64,000 nucleotides of DNA, from contig MU623483.1 in assembly GCA_025201765.1 (NCBI GenBank), positions 1 through 64,000 of the forward strand. Direction: 5' to 3'. This document shows, in pieces, positions 36,988 through 47,241 of the stretch. Source of the DNA: Daldinia sp. FL1419. Lineage: Eukaryota; Ascomycota; Sordariomycetes; Xylariales; Hypoxylaceae. A program made the translations under genes and the position numbers. Position 1 is the first letter of the stretch. Each line of letters starts with the position of its first letter. The notes below the pieces were generated by a model. It saw only the letters and a program-made list of their open reading frames with translations, did no database searches and was not told the DNA's origin.

Positions 36988-37701
36988 ATGTCATCTCCGT
37001 ACGAATGAGAAACCCATATTAGATTTGAATAATTGCTAATATATATTTAGGGATTACGAATTGTATCCTAACCAAGCCCTTATTCCCCTGCCGAACTGGG
37101 ACCTTCAGGTACGATATATTTCTACCCGCCTTTCGTACGAATTTTAATATTATAATAGGAGGCTTCCCAAGATGGGTGGCGTAATTCGGACGAATTAATT
37201 GTCCGGCAAGGCGCAGGCCCTCTTATACTCCTTCCTATCGGAGGGCAAGAGATGGCTCCGTACTGTTTCAACAAAGTTCAGCGTGCTATCTTGGCTTTGC
37301 CCGGCTGGTCTGTGATTGTCGTACGAGGGTCTATCAGCCCTGGGCAGGTAATAACATCGAGACCAAGCTATGTTAACGCCCTTCTTATTGCAAGTCGTGG
37401 AGTTGCTGCTCCGAGGCCGTGCCGGGCTTGCCAAGAGCAATCCGTACGATATCCGGACAGTTATAGCAGACCGTTCCCGGTTTGTATTAAGTTACGAGGC
37501 TATTTCGGTGGTTGTTGTGCTGGTTGCAAGTTCCGGGACCATGCTATTAGATGTGATATACAGGATAGTGATTCGGACGACGATGATGATAAACCTTCTG
37601 GTTCACGCCGCCGCCGCAAGGCGCGCCGCCTTCCTGAAGTCCTGTTCCCAGCCCCTCTCCCCGAAGCAGGTACTCAAGAGAATCCAATTGAATTGGAATA
37701 G
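36988..37701 (+). CDS. Small cysteine-rich (DUF3716-like) transposon protein
   Basis: Three exons, 36988-36998, 37051-37108 and 37159-37701, give 203 residues. The 52- and 50-bp introns have GTACGA donors, and the first has a clear TGCTAAT branch site; the first exon is only 11 nt. In the C-terminal half cysteines 111, 114, 132, 142/143, 146 and 155 form C-X2-C ... C ... C-X2/3-C ... C, around GYFGGCCAGCKF. This matches the zinc-binding-like pattern of fungal DUF3716 proteins. An aspartate run and a basic RRRRKARR patch follow. Both microexon donors coincide with CGTACG-like motifs. A longer open frame from an internal ATG at 37252 exists but would discard the spliced N-terminus. Function is unknown; nucleic-acid binding is an inference. 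Confidence 0.72.
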
Positions 37702-38153
37702 GTTCTTGGTTTATTTCGTACGATTATATAAGTACATGATGCTAACGAAGTTGGATATTAAGCAAATCAAATAAAGATATTATAGTTGAAAGTTTGTTGT
37801 GGTTTAGGATAGTTACTATATAGTTTTTCTTTATATATCAAATAAATAACCTAAGTAACCTCTTCGTACGAAGGTGAAGTGAAGTTAGGATATAGTAATT
37901 GGATATATATATACCAATTGAATTGCAATTGTTGTAATATATGGTTTCGAATTATATAATATCTTTTGCAATTACATCGTACGAATTCCTTTTATTCATA
38001 TATTATTTCATTTCATTAATAAATATGTTTCAATGAATTATTATTAATAGATATTAATTTAAGCCGTACGAATGCTAAGTACCTACTATTATTTTTCAAG
38101 TATTCTATCGATAAAATAGGTGCGGCACTTGCCTAAATTTAGTTTAGTTCGCA

Positions 38154-38193
38154 CAAAAAATTGATTTTGGCAAAGTCGTACATATAGGCCTCC
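38154..38193 (-). repeat. Right terminal inverted repeat core
   Basis: Reverse complement begins GGAGGCCTATATGTACG and continues ACTTTGCCAAAATCAATT, pairing with 32506-32545. Like the left copy, it lies about 50 bp inside the outermost CCGAG similarity. Confidence 0.88.
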
Positions 38194-38248
38194 ATAACAG
38201 GTACAAACGCACAGGCCAAGCGTTTGCAGCGCAGCTCTTTATACTCGG

Positions 38249-38992
38249 TAATTAATGAAAATAATATACGAATTCCTTCTAATAGATCTCCTTCATCTTT
38301 TATATAGTCTAAACCACATCAATTGCTCCTCAACCAACTTCATACTTTGTGTTCTTATGCTCTGGTGGCGAAGCATAGATTATTCTAGGATTGAGTTATT
38401 ATTGAAGCAACCCTAGTAGTAAGATAGAGGTATCTTTGAAGGTAGTTGTCGTCTTCGTCCATACCGAGGATAGTCTTGCTAGAATCGTCGGTTCAAATCA
38501 ATACACTGACTCATATCTCTTCAAATGGCTTCACAATAGCAAATGATTCAATTGGAATGTCTACCAAATCGTATAACTAACTACCTGGAACATGATGGTT
38601 GGTTACCAGCTGGAGGGATAGCTGAACGAGCCTTACTGCTAGTGATTTGCAGGCACAGCTAAACTCCACCGCGGTCAGCGGTGATGTGGGTACGAAGACA
38701 GGGTCTACGATAGTTAATTCGAAAGAACATTGCATTTGATACACGCTATCGCCTACCCGATCTCAAAAGACCCTTCCTTCGAAGCTTATAGTTGGTGTTT
38801 TAGTTTATTATACTCGTTACTACGTTCATATAATACGCTAGACCTGCCCACGCAATGGAATAGAAACTCATAATAACTCTCCTTAACTAATTAGGTAGTT
38901 ACCTAATTCATCATCTCAATCATCTTCAAGTTGTTTCGTCACGTTTCTGGCAAATCCGAATTATTTGGGGCATTTATATCGGAAACTAAAAC
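38249..38992. other. Intergenic between transposon and FAD oxidoreductase
   Basis: Promoter flank of the oxidoreductase gene. No gene or RNA recognised. Confidence 0.5.
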
Positions 38993-40841
38993 ATGACAAC
39001 GAGCTTCCGCAGTGCGGTATTAGCTGCGCTTTTAGTTATACCCACGGTTCAGTCTATCGTGCCAACCCCAATAGAGGCTATTAACACATCAACCGATATA
39101 CTGCACGCTCGACAAACATGTGCGGGCGATGTACGTTGCACGTGCAAAGTCCTTCTGGACGCTTTAACAGACGTAAACGGAACACTGTTTCCCTCGGACG
39201 GAATAGCATATACAGATGTCGAAGATGTGAATTAGTAGGTTGTTCACTAATATATTGAGACCTCGTCTGGAATTAACTTTTCGTACTATTAGTTCTGCAG
39301 CATGTAGGCTACCCGCTGCGTGTATTGTCAGCCCGAAAAACGCGCAGGAGGTCTCTACAGTAATAAAGATACTCTCTAAAACTGGGACCAGGTTTTCTGT
39401 TAGAAGCGGCGGTCACAACTATATCCCGGGTTTCGCGAGTGTTGGTGAAGAAGGGGTCCTCATTTCGCTTTCTAACCTCAACTCAACTGAGTTATCTGAA
39501 GATAAGAAGACCGCCAGAATCGGACCCGGGAACAGATGGCAGGTAGTTTATGAGACTCTTGTCCCCGAAGGTTTGGCCGTAGTGGGTGGACGCGTCGGTC
39601 CCGTCGGTGTTGGCGGGCTCATGCTCGGTGGTAGGTTAATAGTACCTATAAGTAAGATGTTCTTGGATGACGGGGGTTAACACAAGCAAGGCGGATTAAG
39701 CTACTTCGCAACCCAACGTGGCCTTGCGCTCGATAACGTCAAATCGTACGAAGTGGTCCTCGCGGATGGATCCATTGTCACCGCATCCGCTGATAACGAA
39801 CATTCGGACCTGTATAAGGGGCTACGAGGTGGCGCCTCGAACTTTGGTATAGTGACGAGCTATGAGCTATACACGTATCCTATTGGAGGCTTTTATATCG
39901 ACGCCCGAGCATATAGTCCGGATCAGACTCCTGATTTTTTACGTGCCGTTGCCGAATATCAGAAGGAGGGCCAATTAGACCCATTATCTAGCATAAGTGG
40001 TACGTAAACATAACTCGAGACACAGACCTAGTTCGGTGGTTGAAGCTAACATAGCAATAGTATGTTACGGTGTTCTTTTTAGTCGAGCAACTCTGCAATT
40101 TGAACGACATTTTAATATTGAATAGGTCCAATTGCTAGAAACTGGTCCGACCATTCTTCTACTCTACAACAAACCGGTACAACAAGCCGAAGCATTCGAA
40201 GCATTCTATTCTCTAGGATCATATCAACCAATCATACCAGCCTTCAACGGCTCGCTTTTGGATATCATGGCCCTAACGGGATCGCGGTTTTCGACCGGCG
40301 AAATACGCACTTATGGAGAGACGTTTAGCCATAAGGCAGATGCTGATCTCATGGTCGAATTATATGATATATTCACCGAGGAAACTAAATCACTCCCTAC
40401 AGGCGCTTCGGCCATCTGGGTACCAAACCCGATTGCAGCTAGCGTAGCTACGATTGGAAAACAGCATGGTGGGAATCTGTTGGGTCTCGAAGAGGTCCCA
40501 CAGCAATGTAAGTTGGCCATCCTCATTTTCAATCGTCCTTAGAAAATACTGACAACATCCTCATAGGGTACGAGTGGTACATTACATGGACAGATCCTGC
40601 CCAAGATAGAACCGTCTGGGACATTTCCCAGCGAATAACTCAGCGTTGCACAGAGGTTTCCCAAGCAAAAGGTTTGCTATTACCGTATCTCTTTATGAAT
40701 ACAGCGGGCAAGACACAGAATGTCTTGAAGAGTTATGGGGCGGAAAACGTCGAGTTCATTAAGGCAACGGCGGCTAAATACGACCCTCAGCGAGTGTTTC
40801 AGACCTTACAGAATGATGGATTCCTCATTCGAAATCTGTGA
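38993..40841 (+). CDS. Secreted FAD-linked oxidoreductase (berberine-bridge-enzyme type)
   Basis: Oxidises an unknown small molecule or sugar, probably extracellularly. Best model: exons 38993-39234, 39293-39630, 39691-39999, 40061-40071, 40126-40507 and 40567-40841, joining in phase to 518 residues. The N-terminus is a signal peptide (VLAALLVIPTVQS). The FAD-binding PCMH domain carries the flavin-linking histidine motif VRSGGHNY. In the GGRVGPVGVGGL loop the cysteine that gives the second covalent flavin link in BBE is absent, so mono-covalent FAD is expected. The BBE C-terminal motif with NAAGK-like NTAGK and YDPQRVFQ is present near the end. The 11-nt fourth exon is uncertain. A single 139-bp intron (40000-40138) also keeps the frame but shortens the loop. 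Confidence 0.82.
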
Positions 40842-41496
40842 TGAGTAGTTACGGCGGTTTTTGGATTTGTTTAATATGAAGTATGAGTGGTGATGGATAT
40901 AAATAGGGATGGAAGATATAAGAAATAATAGCGTAATAGTTAATGAAGACCGGATTATAAACCTATAGTTGATAGCATCTGTGAAATCTTGGTGTCGCAA
41001 CGAAACGCCAAAATAGGAAGTCAAAACTTGAAAAGCGCTGACTGGTTGTTGCTAGTTAAACGGAGCTTTGATTTACTATATTATTGACTAGATAGGACTT
41101 ATTTAAGACGACATCGTTGCCAAAAATATATGATTACGGTAGTTAGAATGAGGATATAGGTTATAGGTATTATTCGTAAACGAAGAGTTCCTAGTTATAT
41201 TTTACTTGCACATCTTGATTAAGATGAGATCTATTAGAGAGATCCGGTCCTTGTCAGCTATCAACTCCGAAGTAATACAAGTAGGTTTAGACCTAAGCCG
41301 CATTCTCTACTTACTTATTATCGAGCATAATCTGACTAGGTATGTTATCTAGCCCCTGAGCATCCGTTCCCGGGACCAGTGAAAGATGCGTATGATGGTC
41401 TGACTTGGGTAAGCTCCTTATGCTTCCTATTTATCTTCCCACCTTTGTAATAGAATAGGTAGAAACATTGGAATATAGCGAAGAGGATATCCGGAC
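40842..41496. other. Intergenic, no gene seen
   Basis: 3' flank of the oxidoreductase; AT-leaning sequence with no supported gene. Confidence 0.5.
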
Positions 41497-41899
41497 ATGG
41501 CCCTCGCGGTAACGTACCTCTGTGTGATACAGAATAGAGACGCGGCACTCCGAATTACGAGTGTTTATAGCAGTGCGAGTTCAGGGGCAAATACGGAGAC
41601 GGTTCCTGGAAAATGTCGATCCCTTTTCTTCAGTATGGAGCAAAATCCCAAGGCCCTTGTACTGGACATTGAGGCAGCCAAACGCATTAATGGTAAGTAT
41701 ATTAACATAAAGGGAAGGAAACCGGGGAATATGAGCTCTTTCGCTAAGCTGGATATCCCCTACAGAACTCTACAGACCCGATCCGAAAAGTCCTCTCGCA
41801 TACCCGATAGCCATCCTGGGCCGCCCGGCATTGAAACAGATCGAGAAATATGAAGTAGATACACGGGAAGGGATTACGCGGTTGCTAGATTTAGCTTAA
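41497..41899 (+). pseudogene. Possible gene fragment, family not identified
   Basis: An open frame from 41497 reads like real protein for about 65 residues (GKCRSLFFSMEQNPKALVLD, then IEAAKRING). It meets a GTAAGT at 41693 and loses character. In another frame, about 41800-41899 encodes YPIAILGRPALKQIEKYEVD followed by TREGITRLLDLA and a stop. The two parts could be exons of a truncated gene. The first part recalls the C-terminus of short-chain dehydrogenases, but I am not confident. Confidence 0.25.
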
Positions 41900-42279
41900 T
41901 ATAGTTTTACGAGCAGTGATTTTAAGGGAAGGCAAAAAGGTGTGCAAGTTCACTTAGTTATTCGTTCTTAACCCCTGATAAAACGGTTCCCTCTAACGTT
42001 TAATCGCATACTCAACCCGGTTTTCCTCTTACCCCCTTACCCCGCCAACCCCACCAAAACATATTCCCAGATCAGGACTGGAGGGAACAAACGCAGCTCA
42101 TATAGGCACCTGTAATTCCAACATCTAGGTTAGGCAGCTAGATAAACATTTCTACTTAAGAAGTAGAAACGTCGTCTTCTTTGTCCGAATTGCCCTACCA
42201 GAGTCTACTCGTTGTGCTCGAGAAAAAGCAGAAACTCCTCTATAGTCTTAATACTTATACAACGCCTTCGCAAACCGCA

Positions 42280-42766
42280 ATGCCTGCTCCGTCTCCCCTC
42301 GCCATCGCGACGCAGTCCGTCCAGCGGCTCGTCAAGGAGGAAAAGTACTACCGCAAGGAGCTTACGCAGCAGTCGGAACGCGTTAAGAAGCTCGAGACGG
42401 GCCTCAAGGCCGCGGGCGCAGACGCTGATGGAAATGCTGGTTTCGTCTTGAAGCAAGAGGTACGTCTAAGCTTGGTTACGGTTTGCTCCTTTATCCCTAG
42501 GGGGGGTTCAAATATCTAGCTGTTATAGCGTGACTTAAAACTTATAAGAAAAAAATGCTAACAATAAACCTCACCCACAGCAAAAAGCCGTAGACGAAAC
42601 CCGCGCCGTCTTCGCCCCCCTGAACAAACGCATCGAAGAAGCCGTCCAACGCCTCGAAGAGCAAATCGCCGCAGCCGAGAGCGAGAACGCGCCCGCCGAA
42701 GAAATAAGCAAGGCCAAGGAAGCGCTGGAACTAGGCAAGTCGGTGGAAGAACCTCCCGTCGCATAA
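42280..42766 (+). CDS. Tubulin-binding cofactor A
   Basis: Chaperone that captures beta-tubulin released from the chaperonin and feeds alpha/beta heterodimer assembly in the cytosol. Two exons, 42280-42459 and 42581-42766, with a 121-bp intron (GTACGT...CCCACAG, branch GCTAACA), give 121 residues, the usual family length. The sequence is almost entirely helical and charged, as expected of the three-helix bundle: IATQSVQRLVKEEKYYRKEL, then TQQSERVKKLE and the conserved FVLKQE/QKAVDET junction, where the intron lies. The ATG at 42280 starts the family-typical N-terminus; upstream in-frame sequence has no ATG. Confidence 0.92.
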
Positions 42767-43130
42767 AAGGAAGAAAATTGTATGAGGTAGACTACGAGAC
42801 GAGCGTATAGGATTACAAAGACGAGGAACGAATTAATACAGTGATACCACGATTCCTATCAATAGAGAGCCGGATGCTCGTTTTCGTATTATTATTGCCC
42901 TTGGGAGGTGGATCTACCTGAGTAGTACGGAATCGATAATCGATCATCTTCTCCCTCTATTAGTCTAATATCGTGTTGTGCCATTTTTGCTCGCTGGGTA
43001 TACTATCCTCCGCCTCTGTACCGCGCATGCGTGTGATGGACTATCGTATATGAAAACTCCAAGATGAATCATAACACTGTAAGCATCGGCTATAGTCGAA
43101 TATTGTTTCTCTCCTAGTGCGTGACTCCGT
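42767..43130. other. Spacer between convergent tbca and tho7 genes
   Basis: Only 3' flanks; no gene seen. Confidence 0.6.
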
Positions 43131-44174
43131 TCATGACGTATCCATACTGTCACCATTACCTGTACCAGGTGCATCAACCGTAATCTGCGGCGTCGCAGAC
43201 GCATCCTCCGCCATAGGTGTATCAGCCTGGTGGTTCTGCTGCGTCGACTCGCTCATCTCGACATCCTCGCCCTCCTCAGGCTCGTCTCTCGGATTCTGGC
43301 TTCCTCCCCGTTGACTCGGGGCTTGACTACCGGCTCGCGAGAACGTTCCGCTAACCTCCAATCGCGGCTTCAATCCAGGAGGTCCATTGCCACCAGGACT
43401 ATCCGGTCTGGGTGTTCTACCCCCAGCACCGCTTTCAGGATGAGGCGTGTTACTCCCGCTAACGACCCCCGCCTTACCCGGCGTCTCTCCATCCTCCGCA
43501 TCCGAGTCCATGCCTTCTCTACGCTCGACCTCCTCCTTCTCGTCACGAATCAGCGCCCGCAATCTCTTACCCTCCTCCACCAATCTCTCAAACTGCCCCC
43601 TGCGATCCCGCCACGTAGCACCATACGTCTCGCTCTCGCGCTGCAAGTCCTCGCACTCCTCCGCCAGCTTGGCCAGATTAGCCGTCTGCTCCGCGCGCGA
43701 GCGTAGCATCCGATTGTTCGTGATCCGATCGGCCAACTCGTCGAATTTTCTGCGTTGGGCCAGCGTCGCCCGCGCCTCGTCGAGTTGAGCTTTCAATCTT
43801 GCGTTGCCTTCCCGCACCGACTCCATCGTCTCCAGGATGCGAATTCTATCCGCCGCGTAGCGCTCGCGCTCCTGCGCGTTCGCCGTTCCCAGAAGTTGTA
43901 GTCGTAATATCTGCGCGTCGAAGGCTTCAAAGTCCAGCACGATGTCTTCCTTCAGGGCGCTGATATCGACCGTCGCGGAGGAATTCGCTTCACCGTCGTT
44001 GTTGATTCCGTCGGGGGGAGGCGTGGGAATCTTCCCGGGACTTGTGAAGGCGCCGGGCGCGACGAGACGTTTGGTTAGGCGCTTGAATGGTTTCTCTTCC
44101 ACGTTAAGAAGACGGGTCTTGTGAAGCTCGTTTTCTTCGCGCTCGTCTAGGAGGCCGAAATGATTGGTCGCCAT
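43131..44174 (-). CDS. THO complex subunit 7
   Basis: Subunit of the THO complex, which couples transcription elongation to mRNP assembly and export in the nucleus. A single exon encodes 347 residues. The N-terminus (FGLLDEREENELHKTRLLNV) carries the family's conserved helix. A long coiled coil at about residues 70-225 includes ERERYAADRIRILETMESV and the FDELADRI motif typical of THOC7. The C-terminal third is disordered and rich in S, P, G and acidic residues, a common extension in filamentous fungi. The start is the first ATG. It lies tail-to-tail with tbca and is transcribed in the same direction as cog4 upstream. Confidence 0.88.
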   Translation of the reverse strand: MATNHFGLLDEREENELHKTRLLNVEEKPFKRLTKRLVAPGAFTSPGKIPTPPPDGINNDGEANSSATVDISALKEDIVLDFEAFDAQILRLQLLGTANAQERERYAADRIRILETMESVREGNARLKAQLDEARATLAQRRKFDELADRITNNRMLRSRAEQTANLAKLAEECEDLQRESETYGATWRDRRGQFERLVEEGKRLRALIRDEKEEVERREGMDSDAEDGETPGKAGVVSGSNTPHPESGAGGRTPRPDSPGGNGPPGLKPRLEVSGTFSRAGSQAPSQRGGSQNPRDEPEEGEDVEMSESTQQNHQADTPMAEDASATPQITVDAPGTGNGDSMDTS

Positions 44175-44764
44175 AATTTCAAGAAAGATAAAAAAAGATC
44201 TTGTATTTCTGTTGATGAAAGGGGGGTTAGGTAAGTGATAGCTTGGGGAGTATAGCTGTTACAATGTTAAAGTTGAACAATGGGGATTGATGATGGAAGC
44301 TTGGGGGTTTGGAAGTTCAAACGCGGCTGCGAATGGCTTATCGATTCGACCGTCTCCTTTGTATCGATAAGTGTGTTTAAATTTAGTTATCCAATTGAAA
44401 CGTCGCGATAGATGCATGTAGTCGTCGGAGTTTACATAATAAGCGTTTAGGCTTAAAACAATAATATTTAATAGGTACCCCCTGAAGAAAGGGGAGAAAG
44501 GGTTTATGTTTCCGGAACGTCGATTGATCTAGGTAACCTCAGTAGGTACCTACCTAGGTAGCTTTGTTAGGTACCTTCTGTTGTGCAATTAAGATAGCTG
44601 GGAAAATAATTACCTGCATATCATGATGAATAGCTAAAATTGGAATAATATGAATCTTTTTACTATGTCCTCTATGGAGACTTTTTACAAACCTGATGCA
44701 TCCATCCTACATTGGCTACATGCTATATACGTAGATCCAAAGAGTATGGGCATCACTTCTATCA
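44175..44764. other. Intergenic between tho7 and cog4
   Basis: Contains a CCTAGGTA/GGTACCTACC cluster at about 44530-44575. No gene seen. Confidence 0.55.
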
Positions 44765-47241
44765 TCAAGCCTTGACTAAATTTCTAGCTCTCCGCCTTTC
44801 GTCTTCGTTAAGAACCCAGTGGATGCCGTCCTCGTCGTCTTCGCTGTTGAGCTCCTCCCACTCCTCTTCCTCCATATTAGCTACCATGAGTATCTGCGAT
44901 ACTTTCGAAAATAGCTCCCTAACGGCGTAGTTACCTCGAGAAACGGTGCTGATAATGCCCGAGAAATCACGCTCCATCCGTATTGCGCCATATGCGCTGG
45001 TCTCCCCACTATAACTCCACACCCTCTTCTCGAGTGTCTTGGACAAATCTGTTGCTGTAAGATCCATGAGCACTGTGAATGTTTTAGGGGTCATTATCCG
45101 TGCAATAGGTTTCATTAAAGTGTCCCACCCATTTTCGAATCTTCGTTGCACACGATCTATCACTTCGTCTTCGTCTTCATCGTTCTGGCGCGCATTTTCT
45201 GCTAGTTCGTCTTCTGAACGCCAATAGTCGGCGTCGCGGAAAGCTTCGACGAGTACTGGTTTTAACCTTTGCTTAACAACGGCAGAAAACAAAACCCTCA
45301 AAGCATCAGATATCAGTTCACCCGTCTTAAGAGCGAAGGTAGAATGTAATGTGTTGAGTGCTGAAGTTACAAACGTCACATCGTGTTCAAACGGAAAGGA
45401 TGCGGCGAGGGGGCTAGAATCGGTAGCTCCGTTGGGTTGGTCAGGGGAAGTGCCCAGTTGCGATGTAATAATGCGGTCAAGATAGTCTTTTGCGACGTCC
45501 AGACTGTTGATGAGTACAATAAAAGAAATGATCTTATTTTCGGGTGGTAGTCCCCCTTGAACAGTAGGTTGCGGATATGATTCGTCTCGCATTCTCCGCT
45601 GGACCATTCCAATAAAGTCGGATCCCAGTACTCTTCCAACATCCGGAATTACTGAGGCAGCTACGTCACGTTGAGCTGTCGACATGGCTTTCTGGATTAT
45701 TGTGCTGACGATGTACATGACATCATCGACAGCTGAGATGATATAAGGGGCATTCCCATCGATGGGCTTGTTAATATTCAAGGAGAGACCTGTAGGCGAT
45801 TCGTCGAGCTGGAATGCCTTTTCAACAGACCGCCTAAAGAAGAATAAAGCCAAGGAATTGTAAGGTGATGTCAGCTTCGCTGAGATCTTTCGGCTGAGAT
45901 TGGATTTTGTGACAACCTCAGGGATCGATAGAGGTGCATCTTCAGGGGTACCAGGCTTCTGACGAGTGTTAGTTGTTAGAACACCAAAAGTTGATTAGAA
46001 CCACTTACTTTGCATTTGCTAGCAAGGAATTTTGAGTATAACGACCATCGGCCGAGCATGATGGAAATCTCGCTGAGTAAAGCATCTACCTCTTTCATAT
46101 CTACGCCTTCGTCCTCGCTATTCCGTGAGTTAGTGCCAGCGCCTACTGCCGGGGAATTTACACGTGGCGTCCCCGTAAGCGTCCTTTGAGGAGGCAGGAA
46201 GCTCTGTACTAAAAAGGAAAACGGATAGCTTTTTGCGTCGGTTAGTTTCCTATCGACGCTTCGCTCGTCGCCCCAAGAATCCAAAATAATACCACCCTGC
46301 ACGTCAGCTTCCATCTGGAGTCTTTCTATGACCTTAACCATTTTGCCTTCGCCGTAGTGCCTCTCTACTAGCCCACCGTGACTTTCGACGATCTGGGCAA
46401 TGTGTTCGAAAAGTTTCGTAAGTGCATTAGCGTAAAAGAAACCATCTCTTTTCCCTGCGTCGCCGGGCGTTGCCTTGAGAGTTGCCCTAGCTGTACCAGC
46501 AACGCCTTGACATACGTATCGTCCATACACGTCTAATCCGACGTCTCCTCTCCCTATCAAAGGGAACAATTTGAAGAATCTTGTAATTTTGGCGCCATCG
46601 CCCTCTTTAACCGCCTTCTCGAATTCTCGTAGAAATAAACCGCACAAACTTTCTTTTGCGTTCTCTAATGTGATCCAAGGTGCGTCTGGTACCTCGACGC
46701 TCGGCACCATAGCGGCCGCGAAATTACCTCGTATAATGGGCTCTGGTACCTTGCTTGCGCGGGAGATATAGCCTGCTGCCGCTTCCCAGTCTTGAGGGGC
46801 GCCCATGCTACCCACTACGCCGTGAACGCATGCTTTGAGTTCCGCAACTTGTTCCACCACCTTTAGCGTTTGTTGCACTCTGTCCTTTTCTAAGTCGAGC
46901 TCCTTAACCCGGCTGGAAAGGCGTCCTGCGGTATCCGCAGCCGAAGAGAGCATCCCATTGCTTATAGACCTCGTTGCGATAACTTGGGAGCCGAGATTCG
47001 CGCGTAGTAAGTCGAGTCGACCTAGCTCGCGAGATAGGTCTGCTTGGGAGGATAGAAGCGCATTGAGGCGATTGGTTATGCTGGTCTCGCGCACATGTAA
47101 AGCAGCCAGTCCAGCGCGGACGTCGGAAAGAGTCGAAACATCGTGAATGGGGGAAGTTGACGGGAGATTGCTTAGCTTATTGGGAGCTTTCTGGGTTGTT
47201 GACACCGAAGAGTTGCCATTTGGGATATTGTTAGCGGACAT
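44765..47241 (-). CDS. COG4, conserved oligomeric Golgi complex subunit 4
   Basis: Subunit of the COG tethering complex for retrograde intra-Golgi vesicles; it binds SNAREs and Sly1-type proteins. Two exons, 47241-46009 and 45958-44765, flank a 50-bp intron (GTAAGT...CGTCAG) and give 808 residues, within the family's range. The N-terminal third has coiled-coil heptads (NALLSSQADLSRELGRLDLL, VKELDLEKDRVQQTLKVVEQ). The middle includes a conserved stretch (ITRFFKLFPLIGRGDVGLDV, then YGRYV). The C-terminal region matches the helical-bundle domain (KPGTPEDAP at the junction, SVEKAFQLDES, WDTLMKPIARIMTP). A filamentous-fungal insertion (NSPAVGAGTNSRNSEDEG) is visible. It diverges from sua5 across about 0.7 kb. 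Confidence 0.92.

Larger units (their letters stand above)
32717..38070. repeat. Dispersed palindrome CGTACG, about 37 copies
   Basis: Counted by eye, CGTACG occurs about 37 times between 32717 and 38065, a mean spacing near 149 bp. At least 23 copies extend to the 8-base palindrome TCGTACGA. Copies fall in exons of all three genes, in introns, in the spacer between convergent genes and in the divergent promoter. In coding parts they fall in different reading frames (VR, RT, SY), so selection seems to act on the DNA. Elsewhere in the 64 kb I noticed only about ten. The motif contains no CA or TG dinucleotide, the usual RIP target context. A protein-binding site is the likeliest role, by inference. 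Confidence 0.9.
32457..38248. mobile_element. Intact-looking DDE transposon with CGTACG repeats
   Basis: Bounded by imperfect terminal inverted repeats. The best-conserved 40-bp cores, at 32506-32545 and 38154-38193, match at 35 of 40 positions. Weaker similarity extends outward to CCGAG at 32457 and its complement CTCGG at 38248. Inside are three genes with open frames and canonical introns: a DDE integrase-like transposase (+), an unknown 533-aa protein (-) and a cysteine-rich DUF3716-like protein (+). The palindrome CGTACG recurs throughout. Open frames and ordinary base composition suggest a young insertion that escaped RIP. I could not identify a target-site duplication, so the outer ends may be off by some bases. 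Confidence 0.8.

Noticed and set aside
37338..37390. Possible extra intron (GTAATA...GCAAG) in the DUF3716-like gene
   Set aside because: Removing it shifts the frame and destroys the cysteine pattern; the unspliced frame keeps it.
38460..38520. GGTTCAAATC resembling a tRNA B box
   Set aside because: No matching A box, acceptor stem or cloverleaf around it.
39233..39240. Stop codon suggesting the FAD oxidoreductase is a pseudogene
   Set aside because: A GTAGGT donor starting at 39235 removes the stop and joins the next exon in phase.
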